Assembly: GCF_008244685.1 (NCBI RefSeq)
Contig: NZ_VTFT01000001.1
Coordinates: forward strand, 1,095,248 to 1,159,247
Direction of reading: 5' to 3'
Source: Luteimonas viscosa
GTDB lineage: Bacteria > Pseudomonadota > Gammaproteobacteria > Xanthomonadales > Xanthomonadaceae
Length of the DNA stretch: 64,000 bases
A program made the translations under genes and the position numbers. Every line of letters begins with the position of its first letter. Position 1 is the first letter of the stretch. Of the stretch, positions 8,269 through 15,704 are shown piece after piece. Under the pieces are notes generated by a model. The model did no database searches, was not told where the DNA came from, and saw nothing but the letters and a program-made list of their open reading frames with translations.

Positions 8269-9819
8269 ATGTCCGCCACACTCAGCCGTCGCCGCCTGCT
8301 GCAGCTCATGGGGACCGCCACCGCCGGCGCGGCGCTGCCGAGCGCCCTGGCGCAGGCCCGCGAGCAGGCTGCCGAGCCAGTACGCAAGGTCGCCGACGGC
8401 GCGCCCAACATCCTGTTCATCATGACCGACGACCAGGCGTGCGGCGCGCTGGGCATCTACGGCAACGAGCTGCTGAAGACGCCGAACATGGACCGCATCG
8501 GCAACGAAGGCCTGCGCTTCGACGAAGCGTTCGTCACCACCTCGGTGTGCGCGCCCAGTCGCGCCAGCTTCCTGACCGGCCTGTACGCGCACACGCACGG
8601 CGTGACCAGCAACGGCGAGGAGCCGGGCTGGTACGAGCAGATGGGCCTGCGCCACGACCAGATCACGTACCCGATGCTGCTGCAGAAGGCCGGCTACCAC
8701 ACCGCGATGGTCGGCAAGTGGCACATCAAGTCGATGCCCACCGGTTTCGACCACTGGGCGATCCTGCGCGGACAGGGCAGCTACTTCGATCCGCAGTTCA
8801 TCGTCAACGGGGCGCCGGTGCGTTTCCGCGGTCATACCGACGACGTGATCGGCGACCAGGCCCTGCACTACCTGCAGCAGCGGCCGGACGACCGGCCGTT
8901 CTGCCTGTGCTACCAGTTCAAGGCGCCGCACGGTCCCTGGGAACCGGACCCGCGCTTCTACGACGCGTTCAAGGACGTGGAGGTGCCGCTGCCGCCCGGC
9001 TTCGGCGAGCCGCAGCCCGGGGACGCGCCGGTCGCGTTCTCGAAGACCACGCAGGAGATCGCCCACATGGGCGATTTCTTCCGCGACAACGAGCGCCGCA
9101 AGGCGCAGGTGGATCCCGACCTGCCCGAGGAAGAGCGCCTGCGGGAAGTCTTCCAGGCCTACGTCCGCAACTACTATCGCGTGCTGCTGGGCGTGGACGA
9201 GAACGTCGGCCGGGTGCTGGATTTCCTCGACGAGCACGGGCTGGCCGACAACACCATCGTCGTCTACACCTCCGACAACGGCATGTTCCTCGGCGAACAC
9301 GGCTTCTACGACAAGCGGCTGATGCTGGAGCCGTCGATCCGGGTACCGATGCTGATGCGCTGGCCGCGCGGGATCCGCGCCGGCGGCGTGGACGACCGGC
9401 ACATGGTATTGAACGTCGACGTCGCGCCGACTCTGCTGGAACTGGCCGGCGTGGACGCGCCCGACTGGATGCAGGGCCGCAGCTGGACACCGCTGCTGCA
9501 GGGCGAGCCCGCGGATTGGCGCGAGGATTTCCTGTACGAGTGGTACGAGTATCCGGCGGTGCACTGCGCGCGCAAGCACCGCGGCGTGCGCACGCGGCGC
9601 TGGAAGCTGATCCACTTCTGGGAGCAGCCGGACGAGTGGGCGCTGTACGACCTGGAGAACGACCCGCTGGAACGCGACAACCTGTATGCCGACCCGGCGC
9701 ACGCCGCCACCGTCGCGCGGCTGCAGGCGCGCATCACCGAACTGCGCGCATCGATCGGCGACGTCGACCCGCCGGGCCACGTCGCCCCGCGCCTGCAGCC
9801 GGGCAAATGCCCGGCCTGA
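8269..9819 (+). CDS. Sulfatase (Cys-type, Tat-exported)
   Basis: A 516-aa arylsulfatase-superfamily enzyme that hydrolyses a sulfate ester or sulfamate in the periplasm. The N-terminus SRRRLLQLMGTATAGAAL is a twin-arginine (Tat) signal. The catalytic domain starts NILFIMTDDQACGALGIYG, with metal-binding Asp-Asp. The formylglycine motif CAPSR has its Cys at residue 94. KWHIKSMPTGFDHW and YTSDNGMFLGEHGFYDKRLM supply further active-site residues. The C-terminal part ends with the usual RTRRWKLIHF and YDLENDPLERDNLY. Overall pattern and length resemble glycosaminoglycan or polysaccharide S1 sulfatases, but the substrate is unproven. No sulfatase-maturing enzyme is encoded nearby. A LacI-type palindrome precedes it, suggesting carbohydrate-dependent control. 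Confidence 0.93.
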   Translation: MSATLSRRRLLQLMGTATAGAALPSALAQAREQAAEPVRKVADGAPNILFIMTDDQACGALGIYGNELLKTPNMDRIGNEGLRFDEAFVTTSVCAPSRASFLTGLYAHTHGVTSNGEEPGWYEQMGLRHDQITYPMLLQKAGYHTAMVGKWHIKSMPTGFDHWAILRGQGSYFDPQFIVNGAPVRFRGHTDDVIGDQALHYLQQRPDDRPFCLCYQFKAPHGPWEPDPRFYDAFKDVEVPLPPGFGEPQPGDAPVAFSKTTQEIAHMGDFFRDNERRKAQVDPDLPEEERLREVFQAYVRNYYRVLLGVDENVGRVLDFLDEHGLADNTIVVYTSDNGMFLGEHGFYDKRLMLEPSIRVPMLMRWPRGIRAGGVDDRHMVLNVDVAPTLLELAGVDAPDWMQGRSWTPLLQGEPADWREDFLYEWYEYPAVHCARKHRGVRTRRWKLIHFWEQPDEWALYDLENDPLERDNLYADPAHAATVARLQARITELRASIGDVDPPGHVAPRLQPGKCPA

Positions 9820-9850
9820 GCAGCCGCGAGGCGGCGTCCGCCCGCGCCGC

Positions 9851-10936
9851 TCAGGCGACCTGGTGCGCGATCCGCAACACGTCGTCGAGCAGCGCCGCCG
9901 CGGTCACGCCGGCGCCGGCACCGGGACCCTGGATCACCAGCGGGCGATCGGGGTAGCGGTCGCTGAAGATCGCGGCGCGGTTCTCGGTGCCGTGCCCGCT
10001 GGCCAGCGGATGCGACAGCGGCAGCGCGCGCAGACCCACGCTGGCGCCGCGCTCGGCGTCGAAGCGGCCGATGAAGCACAGCCGCGCATCGTTGCGGTAG
10101 GCGTTGATGAAGCGCTCGCGCAGCGGCGTATCGAGCGTGGTGAGCTGGGCATCGACCGCGTCGGCCGGCGCATCGCGCAGCGCGTCGGGTACCAGCGACG
10201 AGACGTTGATGTCGCGTCCTTCCAGCGGCAGCCCCGCCGCACGGGCGAGGATCAGCAGCTTGCGGCGCACGTCCTCGCCCGACAGGTCCTGGCGTGGATC
10301 GGGCTCGGCGTAGCCGGCGTCGCGCGCCTCGCGCACCAGGTCGGAGAACGGACGGGTGTCGTCGAAGCGCGACAGCAGCCAGGCCAGCGACCCCGACAGC
10401 ACGCCTTCCACCGCGTGGATGCGGTCGCCGCCGGCGACCAGTTCGCGGATCAGCCGCAGCAGCGGCAGGCCGGCGCCGACCGTGGCCGAATCGCCGTAGC
10501 GCGCGCCTTCCTTCTGCGCGTCGACGATCGCCTGCGCGCGCGCGAGGTCGCCGCCATTGCCGAGCTTGTTGGCGGTCACCACGTGGATGCCGCGCAGCAG
10601 CCATTCCGCGTGCCAGCCGGCGACGGTGTCGCTGGCGGTGGCGTCGATGACGATGTCTCCGCGTGCCAGCGCCTCGCCCTCGGCCCAGGGCGGGACCGCA
10701 GTCGATTGCCGGGACGCGGCTCGCGCGGCGGCGATCGCCTCCTCCAGCGAGCCTTCGTTGACCACCTGCGCCCGTGAGTTGCTCAGCCAGGCGAATGGCG
10801 GCAAGGCCACGCCCTTGTCCAGCAGCTGCCGGTAACGCGCCACCACCGCGCTGCCGACCACGCCGGTGCCGAGCAGGGCGATGCGCCCTTCGCGCGCGCC
10901 GGAGGAAGCGGCACGGATCCTCGTCACGGTGCTCAT
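9851..10936 (-). CDS. hom: Homoserine dehydrogenase
   Basis: A 361-aa enzyme reducing aspartate semialdehyde to homoserine with NAD(P)H. The Rossmann motif is RIALLGTGVVGSAV (residues about 18-31). The catalytic domain has VVTANKLGNG, YGDSATVGAGLPLLRLI, EGVLSGSLAWLLS and DPRQDLSGEDVRRKLLILAR, all family hallmarks. The N-terminal kinase and C-terminal ACT domains of larger versions are absent. It is the last gene of the acyltransferase-metB-hom operon, with its ATG overlapping the metB stop by 4 bp. It therefore supplies homoserine to the acyltransferase encoded two genes upstream, under the same SAM-responsive leader. Confidence 0.94.
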   Translation of the reverse strand: MSTVTRIRAASSGAREGRIALLGTGVVGSAVVARYRQLLDKGVALPPFAWLSNSRAQVVNEGSLEEAIAAARAASRQSTAVPPWAEGEALARGDIVIDATASDTVAGWHAEWLLRGIHVVTANKLGNGGDLARAQAIVDAQKEGARYGDSATVGAGLPLLRLIRELVAGGDRIHAVEGVLSGSLAWLLSRFDDTRPFSDLVREARDAGYAEPDPRQDLSGEDVRRKLLILARAAGLPLEGRDINVSSLVPDALRDAPADAVDAQLTTLDTPLRERFINAYRNDARLCFIGRFDAERGASVGLRALPLSHPLASGHGTENRAAIFSDRYPDRPLVIQGPGAGAGVTAAALLDDVLRIAHQVA

Positions 10937-12165
10937 GCGTCCACCCGCTTCAGGACCGCGTCCTGCCTGTCGATGGCGCCCTGCGCGCGTGCCAGCGCAT
11001 CGGCGAGATCGGCCTGCAGGTCGGCCTGGGCCTCGATGCCGACGGACAGCCGCAGCAATCCGTCGGGAATGCCTGCCGCGGCCCGCGCCTCGGGCGTCAT
11101 CGCCGCATGGGTCATCGTGGCCGGGTGCGCGACCAGGCTCTCGACCCCGCCGAGCGACTCCGCCAGGGTGAAGTACTGGAGGCCGTCGACGAAGGCGCGC
11201 ACCGCCTCGACGCCGCCATCGAGTTCCAGCGACAGCATCGCGCCGAAACCGGTCTGCTGGCGCGCGGCCAGCGCATGTCCCGGATGCGAGGCCAGGCCGG
11301 GGTAGTGCACCTTCGCCACCGCCGGATGCGCCTCGAGCTGCTGCGCGATCGCCTGCGCGTTCTCCTGGTGCACGCGCAGGCGTGCGTCCAGGGTGCGCAG
11401 TCCGCGCAGGGTCAGGAAGGCGTCGAACGGCGCGCCGGTGATGCCCAGCGCGTTCGCCCACCAGGTGAGGCGCTCGTGCAGTTCCGGGGTCCGGGCCACC
11501 ACCGCGCCGCCGACCACGTCGCTGTGGCCGTTGATGTACTTGGTGGTCGAATGCACCACCACGTCGGCACCGAACGCGATCGGCGTCTGCAGCGCCGGCG
11601 ACAGGAAAGTGTTGTCGACCACGGTGAGCGCGCCGGCGCGCTGCGCGGCCTCGATCACGAAGCGCAGGTCGGTCACCCGCAGCAGCGGATTGGATGGGGT
11701 TTCGATCAGCACCAGCTTCGGCGACTGCGCCAGCGCGTCGGCCAGCGAGCGCGGATCGGTGAGGTCGGCGGTGACCAGCCTGAAGTGGCCCTTGGCGGCC
11801 AGCGCGTTGAACAGGCGCCAGCTGCCGCCGTAGGCATCGTGCGGCACCACCAGGGTGTCGCCGGTCTCGAGCAGCGCATTGAGCACCAGGGTGATCGCGC
11901 CCATGCCGGTCGCCGTGACCACGCCGCCGGCGCCGCCCTCGAGTTCGGCCAGCGCCTCGCCGAGCAGGTCGCGGGTCGGGTTGCCGCTGCGGGTGTAGTC
12001 GTAGGCACGCTTGTTGCCGAAGCCGTCGAAGCTGAAGTTGCTCGACAGCACGATCGGCGGCGTGACCGCGCCGAAGGCGGCATCGCGGTCGATGCCGGCG
12101 CGGACCGCGCGCGTCGCGGGGCGGCGACAATCGACGGCAGCGGCGTTGGGGGGCGTGGCGGTCAT
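10933..12165 (-). CDS. metB: Cystathionine gamma-synthase / gamma-family PLP enzyme
   Basis: A 410-aa Cys/Met-metabolism PLP enzyme that condenses O-acyl-homoserine with cysteine (or sulfide). Landmarks: YDYTRSGNPTRDLLGEALAELEG, VVPHDAYGGSWRLF, VVDNTFLSPALQTPIAFGAD and the PLP lysine in HSTTKYINGHSDVVGG (Lys209). The C-terminus has FTLAESLGGVESLVAHPA and LLRLSVGIE. Cystathionine gamma-synthase and O-acylhomoserine sulfhydrylase cannot be told apart reliably by eye; the former is favoured by length and context. It is 4-bp overlapped with genes on both sides (start with the acyltransferase stop, stop with hom), indicating tight translational coupling. Confidence 0.92.
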   Translation of the reverse strand: MTATPPNAAAVDCRRPATRAVRAGIDRDAAFGAVTPPIVLSSNFSFDGFGNKRAYDYTRSGNPTRDLLGEALAELEGGAGGVVTATGMGAITLVLNALLETGDTLVVPHDAYGGSWRLFNALAAKGHFRLVTADLTDPRSLADALAQSPKLVLIETPSNPLLRVTDLRFVIEAAQRAGALTVVDNTFLSPALQTPIAFGADVVVHSTTKYINGHSDVVGGAVVARTPELHERLTWWANALGITGAPFDAFLTLRGLRTLDARLRVHQENAQAIAQQLEAHPAVAKVHYPGLASHPGHALAARQQTGFGAMLSLELDGGVEAVRAFVDGLQYFTLAESLGGVESLVAHPATMTHAAMTPEARAAAGIPDGLLRLSVGIEAQADLQADLADALARAQGAIDRQDAVLKRVDA

Positions 12166-13208
12166 GCGGGATCTCCGGGGTTGTGCAGCACGCCGGCGAG
12201 GATGCCGTCGATGCGGTCGGTTTCTTTCAAGAAGGCGTCGTGGCCGTAGGGCGAGCGCAATACGCGCAGCTGGCCGGCGTGGCCGAGGCCTTCGACCAGC
12301 GCCACCGAATCGGACAGCGGCACCAGGCGGTCGCCCTCGACCGCGACCACCAGCGTCGGCACCGCCACCTGGGAGGGGTCGATGCGGTGCAGGTCGATCG
12401 ATTCGGACAGCCGCAGCCAGGCGTTGACCGGCGTGCGCGCGACGAAACGCGCGCCGGCCGCATCCAGGTAATCCTCGGCGGCGACGCGCACGCGGCCGTT
12501 GCTCACTTCCGGCGGCGCGTCGAAGCGCTCCTCGAATTCTTCCGGCGTGCGGTAGCTGAGCATCGCGAACTGGCGCGCCAGCGACAGGCCCTGCACGTCG
12601 GCGCACTGCAACTGGCCCAGCGCCACCGCCTTGCGCTGCAGCGCGCGCCATGCCGCAGCGTAGGGGTGGGCGCGATGCGCGCCGCTGACCGCGACCAGCT
12701 TCGCCAGCCGGCGCGGATGCCGGACGGCGAACTGCAGCCCCACCAGGGCGCCATAGGAATAGCCGACGAACGCCTGCAGTGCCTCGACATGCAGGGCATC
12801 GAGCAGGGCCGCGACCGCATCGGCCTGGTCGGCGGTGTCGATCGGCGCGTCGGTGCGGCCGTCCGCGCCGACGTAGTCGAAGCCCAGGACACGCGTCTTC
12901 GCCGGATCCAGCGCGCGGCCGTCGCCGGCCAGGTCGCCGGCCCAGCCGGCTTCGGGGAACGCGGCGCTGGCGACGACGTGGCGATGCGCGGAGATGCCGC
13001 CGGCCACCAGCACCACCGGCGCGCCGGGGGGGCCCAGGAGTTCCCAGGCGATGCGGACCCGATGCACGCCCGCGTGGCGCAGCGGCAGGTCGAATTCGAA
13101 CTCGCCGCGGCATGCCGGCGGCGCTTCGACGTCCGCCGCGCACAGCGCCGACGCCGCGACGGCGTCGAACGAAGGCAGCATGCGGGCGGGAAGGTCGACA
13201 AGGCTCAT
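12162..13208 (-). CDS. metX: MetX-type homoserine O-acyltransferase
   Basis: A 348-aa alpha/beta-hydrolase-fold enzyme activating homoserine by O-acylation, the committed step of methionine synthesis. Landmarks: GAPVVLVAGGISAHRHV, RVLGFDYVGADG, GYSYGALVGLQFAVRHPRRL (nucleophile elbow), TLVVAVEGDRLVPLSD (acid region) and YGHDAFLKETDRI (catalytic His). The elbow G-Y-S-Y-G departs from the GGSMGG usual in MetX, so acyl-donor choice (acetyl- or succinyl-CoA) is open. The frame is open to 13382, but that extension crosses the riboswitch-like leader; ATG 13208 (MSLVDLPARMLPSF) is preferred. It is the first gene of the methionine operon, with a leader of about 220 nt. Confidence 0.85.
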   Translation of the reverse strand: MSLVDLPARMLPSFDAVAASALCAADVEAPPACRGEFEFDLPLRHAGVHRVRIAWELLGPPGAPVVLVAGGISAHRHVVASAAFPEAGWAGDLAGDGRALDPAKTRVLGFDYVGADGRTDAPIDTADQADAVAALLDALHVEALQAFVGYSYGALVGLQFAVRHPRRLAKLVAVSGAHRAHPYAAAWRALQRKAVALGQLQCADVQGLSLARQFAMLSYRTPEEFEERFDAPPEVSNGRVRVAAEDYLDAAGARFVARTPVNAWLRLSESIDLHRIDPSQVAVPTLVVAVEGDRLVPLSDSVALVEGLGHAGQLRVLRSPYGHDAFLKETDRIDGILAGVLHNPGDPA

Positions 13209-13309
13209 CTGGCGCGATCCGGCGAAGGGACGGCCATCGGGCTTGCGGGGATCGGAAGACGCCGGGGCTGCCGGCAAGATGCGCATCCACCACGGGCGGC
13301 GTTGCGCAA

Positions 13310-13430
13310 CCATCTTCCGGTGGACACCAGGTCCCCGCAGGAGTTGGCACCGCGACAGGCACGACCTTGCGGTCGTCCCCATCAGGTTGCCCCGGCGTCT
13401 TCGGGCCTGTCCCTCAGCCGGTCTCGATGG
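13310..13430 (-). promoter_or_regulatory. SAM-I (S-box) riboswitch-like leader
   Basis: Read on the minus strand, the leader has the conserved S-box blocks in order. GAGGGACAGGCCC is followed by GAAGACGCCGGGGCAACC, a variable GC-rich stem-loop (GACGACCGCAAGGTCGT), then GGTGCCAACTCCTGC. The closing P1 helix is visible: CCATC..CCGG (13418-13430) pairs with CCGG..GATGG (13310-13320). It begins within a few bases of the start predicted from the promoter at 13439-13467 and precedes the acyltransferase gene. No U-tract terminator lies between the aptamer and the ATG about 100 nt downstream, so control could be translational. Assignment is by eye to the S-box consensus; a covariance-model search was not run. 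Confidence 0.82.
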
Positions 13431-13438
13431 ATGGACGC

Positions 13439-13467
13439 AGCTTGCCGGCCCTTCCGGCGTTTGTCAA
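13439..13467 (-). promoter_or_regulatory. Sigma-70 promoter of the methionine operon
   Basis: On the minus strand, TTGACA (13462-13467) and CAAGCT (13439-13444) are separated by exactly 17 bp. The -35 is consensus; the -10 is weak, which fits a promoter helped or limited by a regulator. The predicted start falls near 13432, at the 5' edge of the riboswitch-like fold. Confidence 0.6.
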
Positions 13468-13490
13468 TCGCTTCATGCCGATGAAGCGAT
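13467..13490. promoter_or_regulatory. Perfect 10-bp inverted repeat next to the methionine-operon -35 box
   Basis: ATCGCTTCAT-GCCG-ATGAAGCGAT is a perfect inverted repeat with a 4-bp centre. It shares one base with the -35 hexamer and lies 38 bp from the divergent lipoprotein gene start. The position suits a repressor or activator of the methionine operon. ArsR-type SahR or a LysR-type MetR are candidates by context, but no known consensus was matched with certainty. Confidence 0.5.
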
Positions 13491-13527
13491 ATTCCGTTTG
13501 CGCGGGGGTTCCGGCGATAATCCGGTC

Positions 13528-14619
13528 ATGCGCCTTGCCCTCCCCCTCCTGGCGGCCCTGTTGCTGGCCGCCTGCGCGACTCCGCGCGCGCCTGCCCCGT
13601 CCGGCTCCCAGGCTTCGCCGCCCGCCGGCGTCGTCACCGTGCCCGAACGGTACGTCACCATCGAGAACCCGGAAGACGAACTGGATTCGCTCGCCACCTG
13701 GCCCACCGAGGACGGCGGCACCTGGCTGATCGCCACCGCCAAGAACACCCACGAACTGGTGGTGTTCGACGCCGACAGCGGCGAGCAGCTGCGCAGCGTC
13801 GGCCATCGCGGCGCCGCCGATGGCGAGTTCCTGCGGCCCAATGGCGTCTTCGTCCACGGCGACGTGCTGTTCGTGTCCGAGCGCGACAACCGCCGGGTAC
13901 AGATGCTGCGGCTGCCGGATTTCCGGCCGCTGGGCAGTTTCGGCGAGGGCGAGCTGCGCAGCCCTTACGGGCTCTGGGTGCACGAACCGGTGCCGGGCGA
14001 ACTGCATGCGTACGTCACCGACAGCTTCATGGAAGGACCGCGCTTCGACGTGGTGCCGCCACTGGAGACACTCGACCGGCGCGTGCGCCGCTACCGCATC
14101 CGGTTCGACCCCGCCGGCATGCCGATCGTGCACGCCGCGGGCCACTTCGGCGATACCCGCGAGGCGACCGCGCTGCGGATGGTCGAGTCGTTGCTCGGCG
14201 ACCCGGCGCACGACCGGCTGCTGGTCGCGGACGAGGACCGCCGCCACGCCACCGCGCTGCGCGAGTACACGCTCGACGGCCGCTTCACCGGGGGCGGAAT
14301 CGCGCCCGGGGTGTTTCTGGCCGATCCCGAGGGGATCGCACTGTGGGCCTGCACCGCCGACACCGGCTACTGGATCGCTGCGGACCAATTGCGTCCGCTG
14401 ACGATCTTCCGGGTGTTCGACCGGATCACACTGGCGCCGCGCGGGACGTTCTCGGGCCAGGTCACGGCCTGGACCGACGGCGTCGCGCTGTACGCCGGCG
14501 CCACCGCGCGCTTCCCCACCGGCGCGCTGTTCGCGGTCCACGACGATCGCGCGGTCGCGGCCTTCGACCTGGGCGACATCGCCCGCGCGCTGCAGCTCGA
14601 TCCGGCCTGCGTGCGGTGA
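13528..14619 (+). CDS. Beta-propeller lipoprotein (phytase/NHL-like)
   Basis: A 363-aa lipoprotein: MRLALPLLAALLLAACA with a lipobox LAAC (Cys17), so membrane-anchored in the periplasm or outer membrane. The rest is repeat-rich beta structure of six or so blades: WLIATAKNTHELVVFDADSG, FLRPNGVFVHGDVLFVSERDN, RRVQMLRLPDF, RLLVADEDRRHATALREYTL and LADPEGIALWAC. The DELDSLATWPTEDGGTWLIAT opening recalls bacterial beta-propeller phytases, and the NG/PxG blade starts recall NHL proteins. The family is therefore certain only at the propeller level. It is divergent from the methionine operon and overlaps the next gene by 4 bp (GTGA). Confidence 0.75.
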   Translation: MRLALPLLAALLLAACATPRAPAPSGSQASPPAGVVTVPERYVTIENPEDELDSLATWPTEDGGTWLIATAKNTHELVVFDADSGEQLRSVGHRGAADGEFLRPNGVFVHGDVLFVSERDNRRVQMLRLPDFRPLGSFGEGELRSPYGLWVHEPVPGELHAYVTDSFMEGPRFDVVPPLETLDRRVRRYRIRFDPAGMPIVHAAGHFGDTREATALRMVESLLGDPAHDRLLVADEDRRHATALREYTLDGRFTGGGIAPGVFLADPEGIALWACTADTGYWIAADQLRPLTIFRVFDRITLAPRGTFSGQVTAWTDGVALYAGATARFPTGALFAVHDDRAVAAFDLGDIARALQLDPACVR

Positions 14620-15530
14620 AGCCGGCCGCGCTTCTGCCCGGTATCGCGCTGGTCGCGCTGGGCATGGGTGCGGTGCAGGCGTCGCAGGTCTATCGCTGGA
14701 CCGATGCCCAGGGCCACGCGCAATACGCCGATCGCCTAGACGAACGGGTACCGGCGCAGGCCGTCGCCAGGCTCGAGGTCCCGGTCGAGGCCGCCGTGGT
14801 CGCGCGACTGCGTGTCGAGCAGGGCGACGCGGGCGCGCTCGCCTGGGTCGACAACCTGCTGGCCGGGCCGATCGAGGTGATGCTGCATGCCGATGGTGGC
14901 GGTTCTCTGGTGAGCGATCCGGCGCTGCCCGCGCGTGGCACGGTGGCGGCGCAGTCGGGCGCGCTGCTGGCGCGGATCGTGCAGGGCAACCCGCGCCTGC
15001 GCGTGGCGGCGGTCCCCGGCACGCCCAATGCGCGACCACGCGATGTCGAATACGGCTACCCGCTGCAGACCGCCTCGCTGCGGATCCAGCAGGCCTGGGA
15101 TGGCGGCTTCAGCCACGCCGACGACGAGAACCGCCACGCGGTCGACTTCGCCGCGCCGCTCGGCACTCCCGTGCTCGCCGCACGCGATGGCGTGGTGATG
15201 CAGTCGGAAGCGGGGTTCGGCGACGCCACGCCGGGCGAGGACGACGCGGGGCTGGTCGCGCGCGCGAACTTCATCCGCGTGTTGCACGACGACGGCACCA
15301 TGGCGCTGTACGCCCACCTGCAGACGGGTGGGGTGCTGGTACGCCTCGGCCAGCACGTGCGCCGTGGCCAGGTCATCGGGCTCTCCGGCAATACCGGGCG
15401 CAGTACCGCGCCGCACCTGCATTTCGTGGTGCAGGCCAACCGCGGCATGCGGCTGCAGTCGGTGCCGTTCCGGATGTTCGGTCCGCACGGGATCCTGCGG
15501 TTCGGCAACGCGCGGGCCGGCGGCGGCTGA
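14616..15530 (+). CDS. M23 family peptidase with N-terminal DUF4124-like domain
   Basis: A 304-aa exported LytM/M23-type metallopeptidase expected to cut peptidoglycan cross-bridges or to act as a cell-wall regulator. The GTG start overlaps the previous TGA. The signal peptide (about 1-22) is followed by a DUF4124-like YRWTDAQGHAQYADRL segment. The C-terminal catalytic domain has NRHAVDFAAPLGTPVLAARDG (zinc-ligand His and Asp), MALYAHLQTGGVLVRLGQ and TAPHLHFVVQ (HxH). All expected zinc ligands are present, so it is likely active rather than a degenerate EnvC-like form. Coupling to the propeller lipoprotein suggests co-regulation, not necessarily a shared function. Confidence 0.86.
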   Translation: MKPAALLPGIALVALGMGAVQASQVYRWTDAQGHAQYADRLDERVPAQAVARLEVPVEAAVVARLRVEQGDAGALAWVDNLLAGPIEVMLHADGGGSLVSDPALPARGTVAAQSGALLARIVQGNPRLRVAAVPGTPNARPRDVEYGYPLQTASLRIQQAWDGGFSHADDENRHAVDFAAPLGTPVLAARDGVVMQSEAGFGDATPGEDDAGLVARANFIRVLHDDGTMALYAHLQTGGVLVRLGQHVRRGQVIGLSGNTGRSTAPHLHFVVQANRGMRLQSVPFRMFGPHGILRFGNARAGGG

Positions 15531-15651
15531 GGCCGGTCACGTTCGCCCGCGCCTGGCCGCCGCCTGCCGGGCGTTGCCGCACCGGCAATCGGAACGGGTT
15601 GCCCACCGGCCTCGACCGGGACCATATCCGCAGCGCGCGCACCGCTGCGCC

Positions 15652-15657
15652 TATAAT
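15652..15657 (+). promoter_or_regulatory. Consensus -10 box (TATAAT) before prfC
   Basis: A perfect TATAAT in GC-rich DNA 48 bp before the prfC ATG. The region 17 bp upstream has no good -35, so only the -10 is proposed. Confidence 0.4.
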
Positions 15658-15704
15658 CCACGCCCCGCCCTGCCCCGATCCGCGCACGCCCGTGCGCGCC
15701 AAGC

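Noticed and set aside
13209-13382. N-terminal extension of the homoserine acyltransferase
   Set aside because: The extra 58 codons overlap the riboswitch-like leader and have no similarity to the family; the ATG at 13208 fits better.
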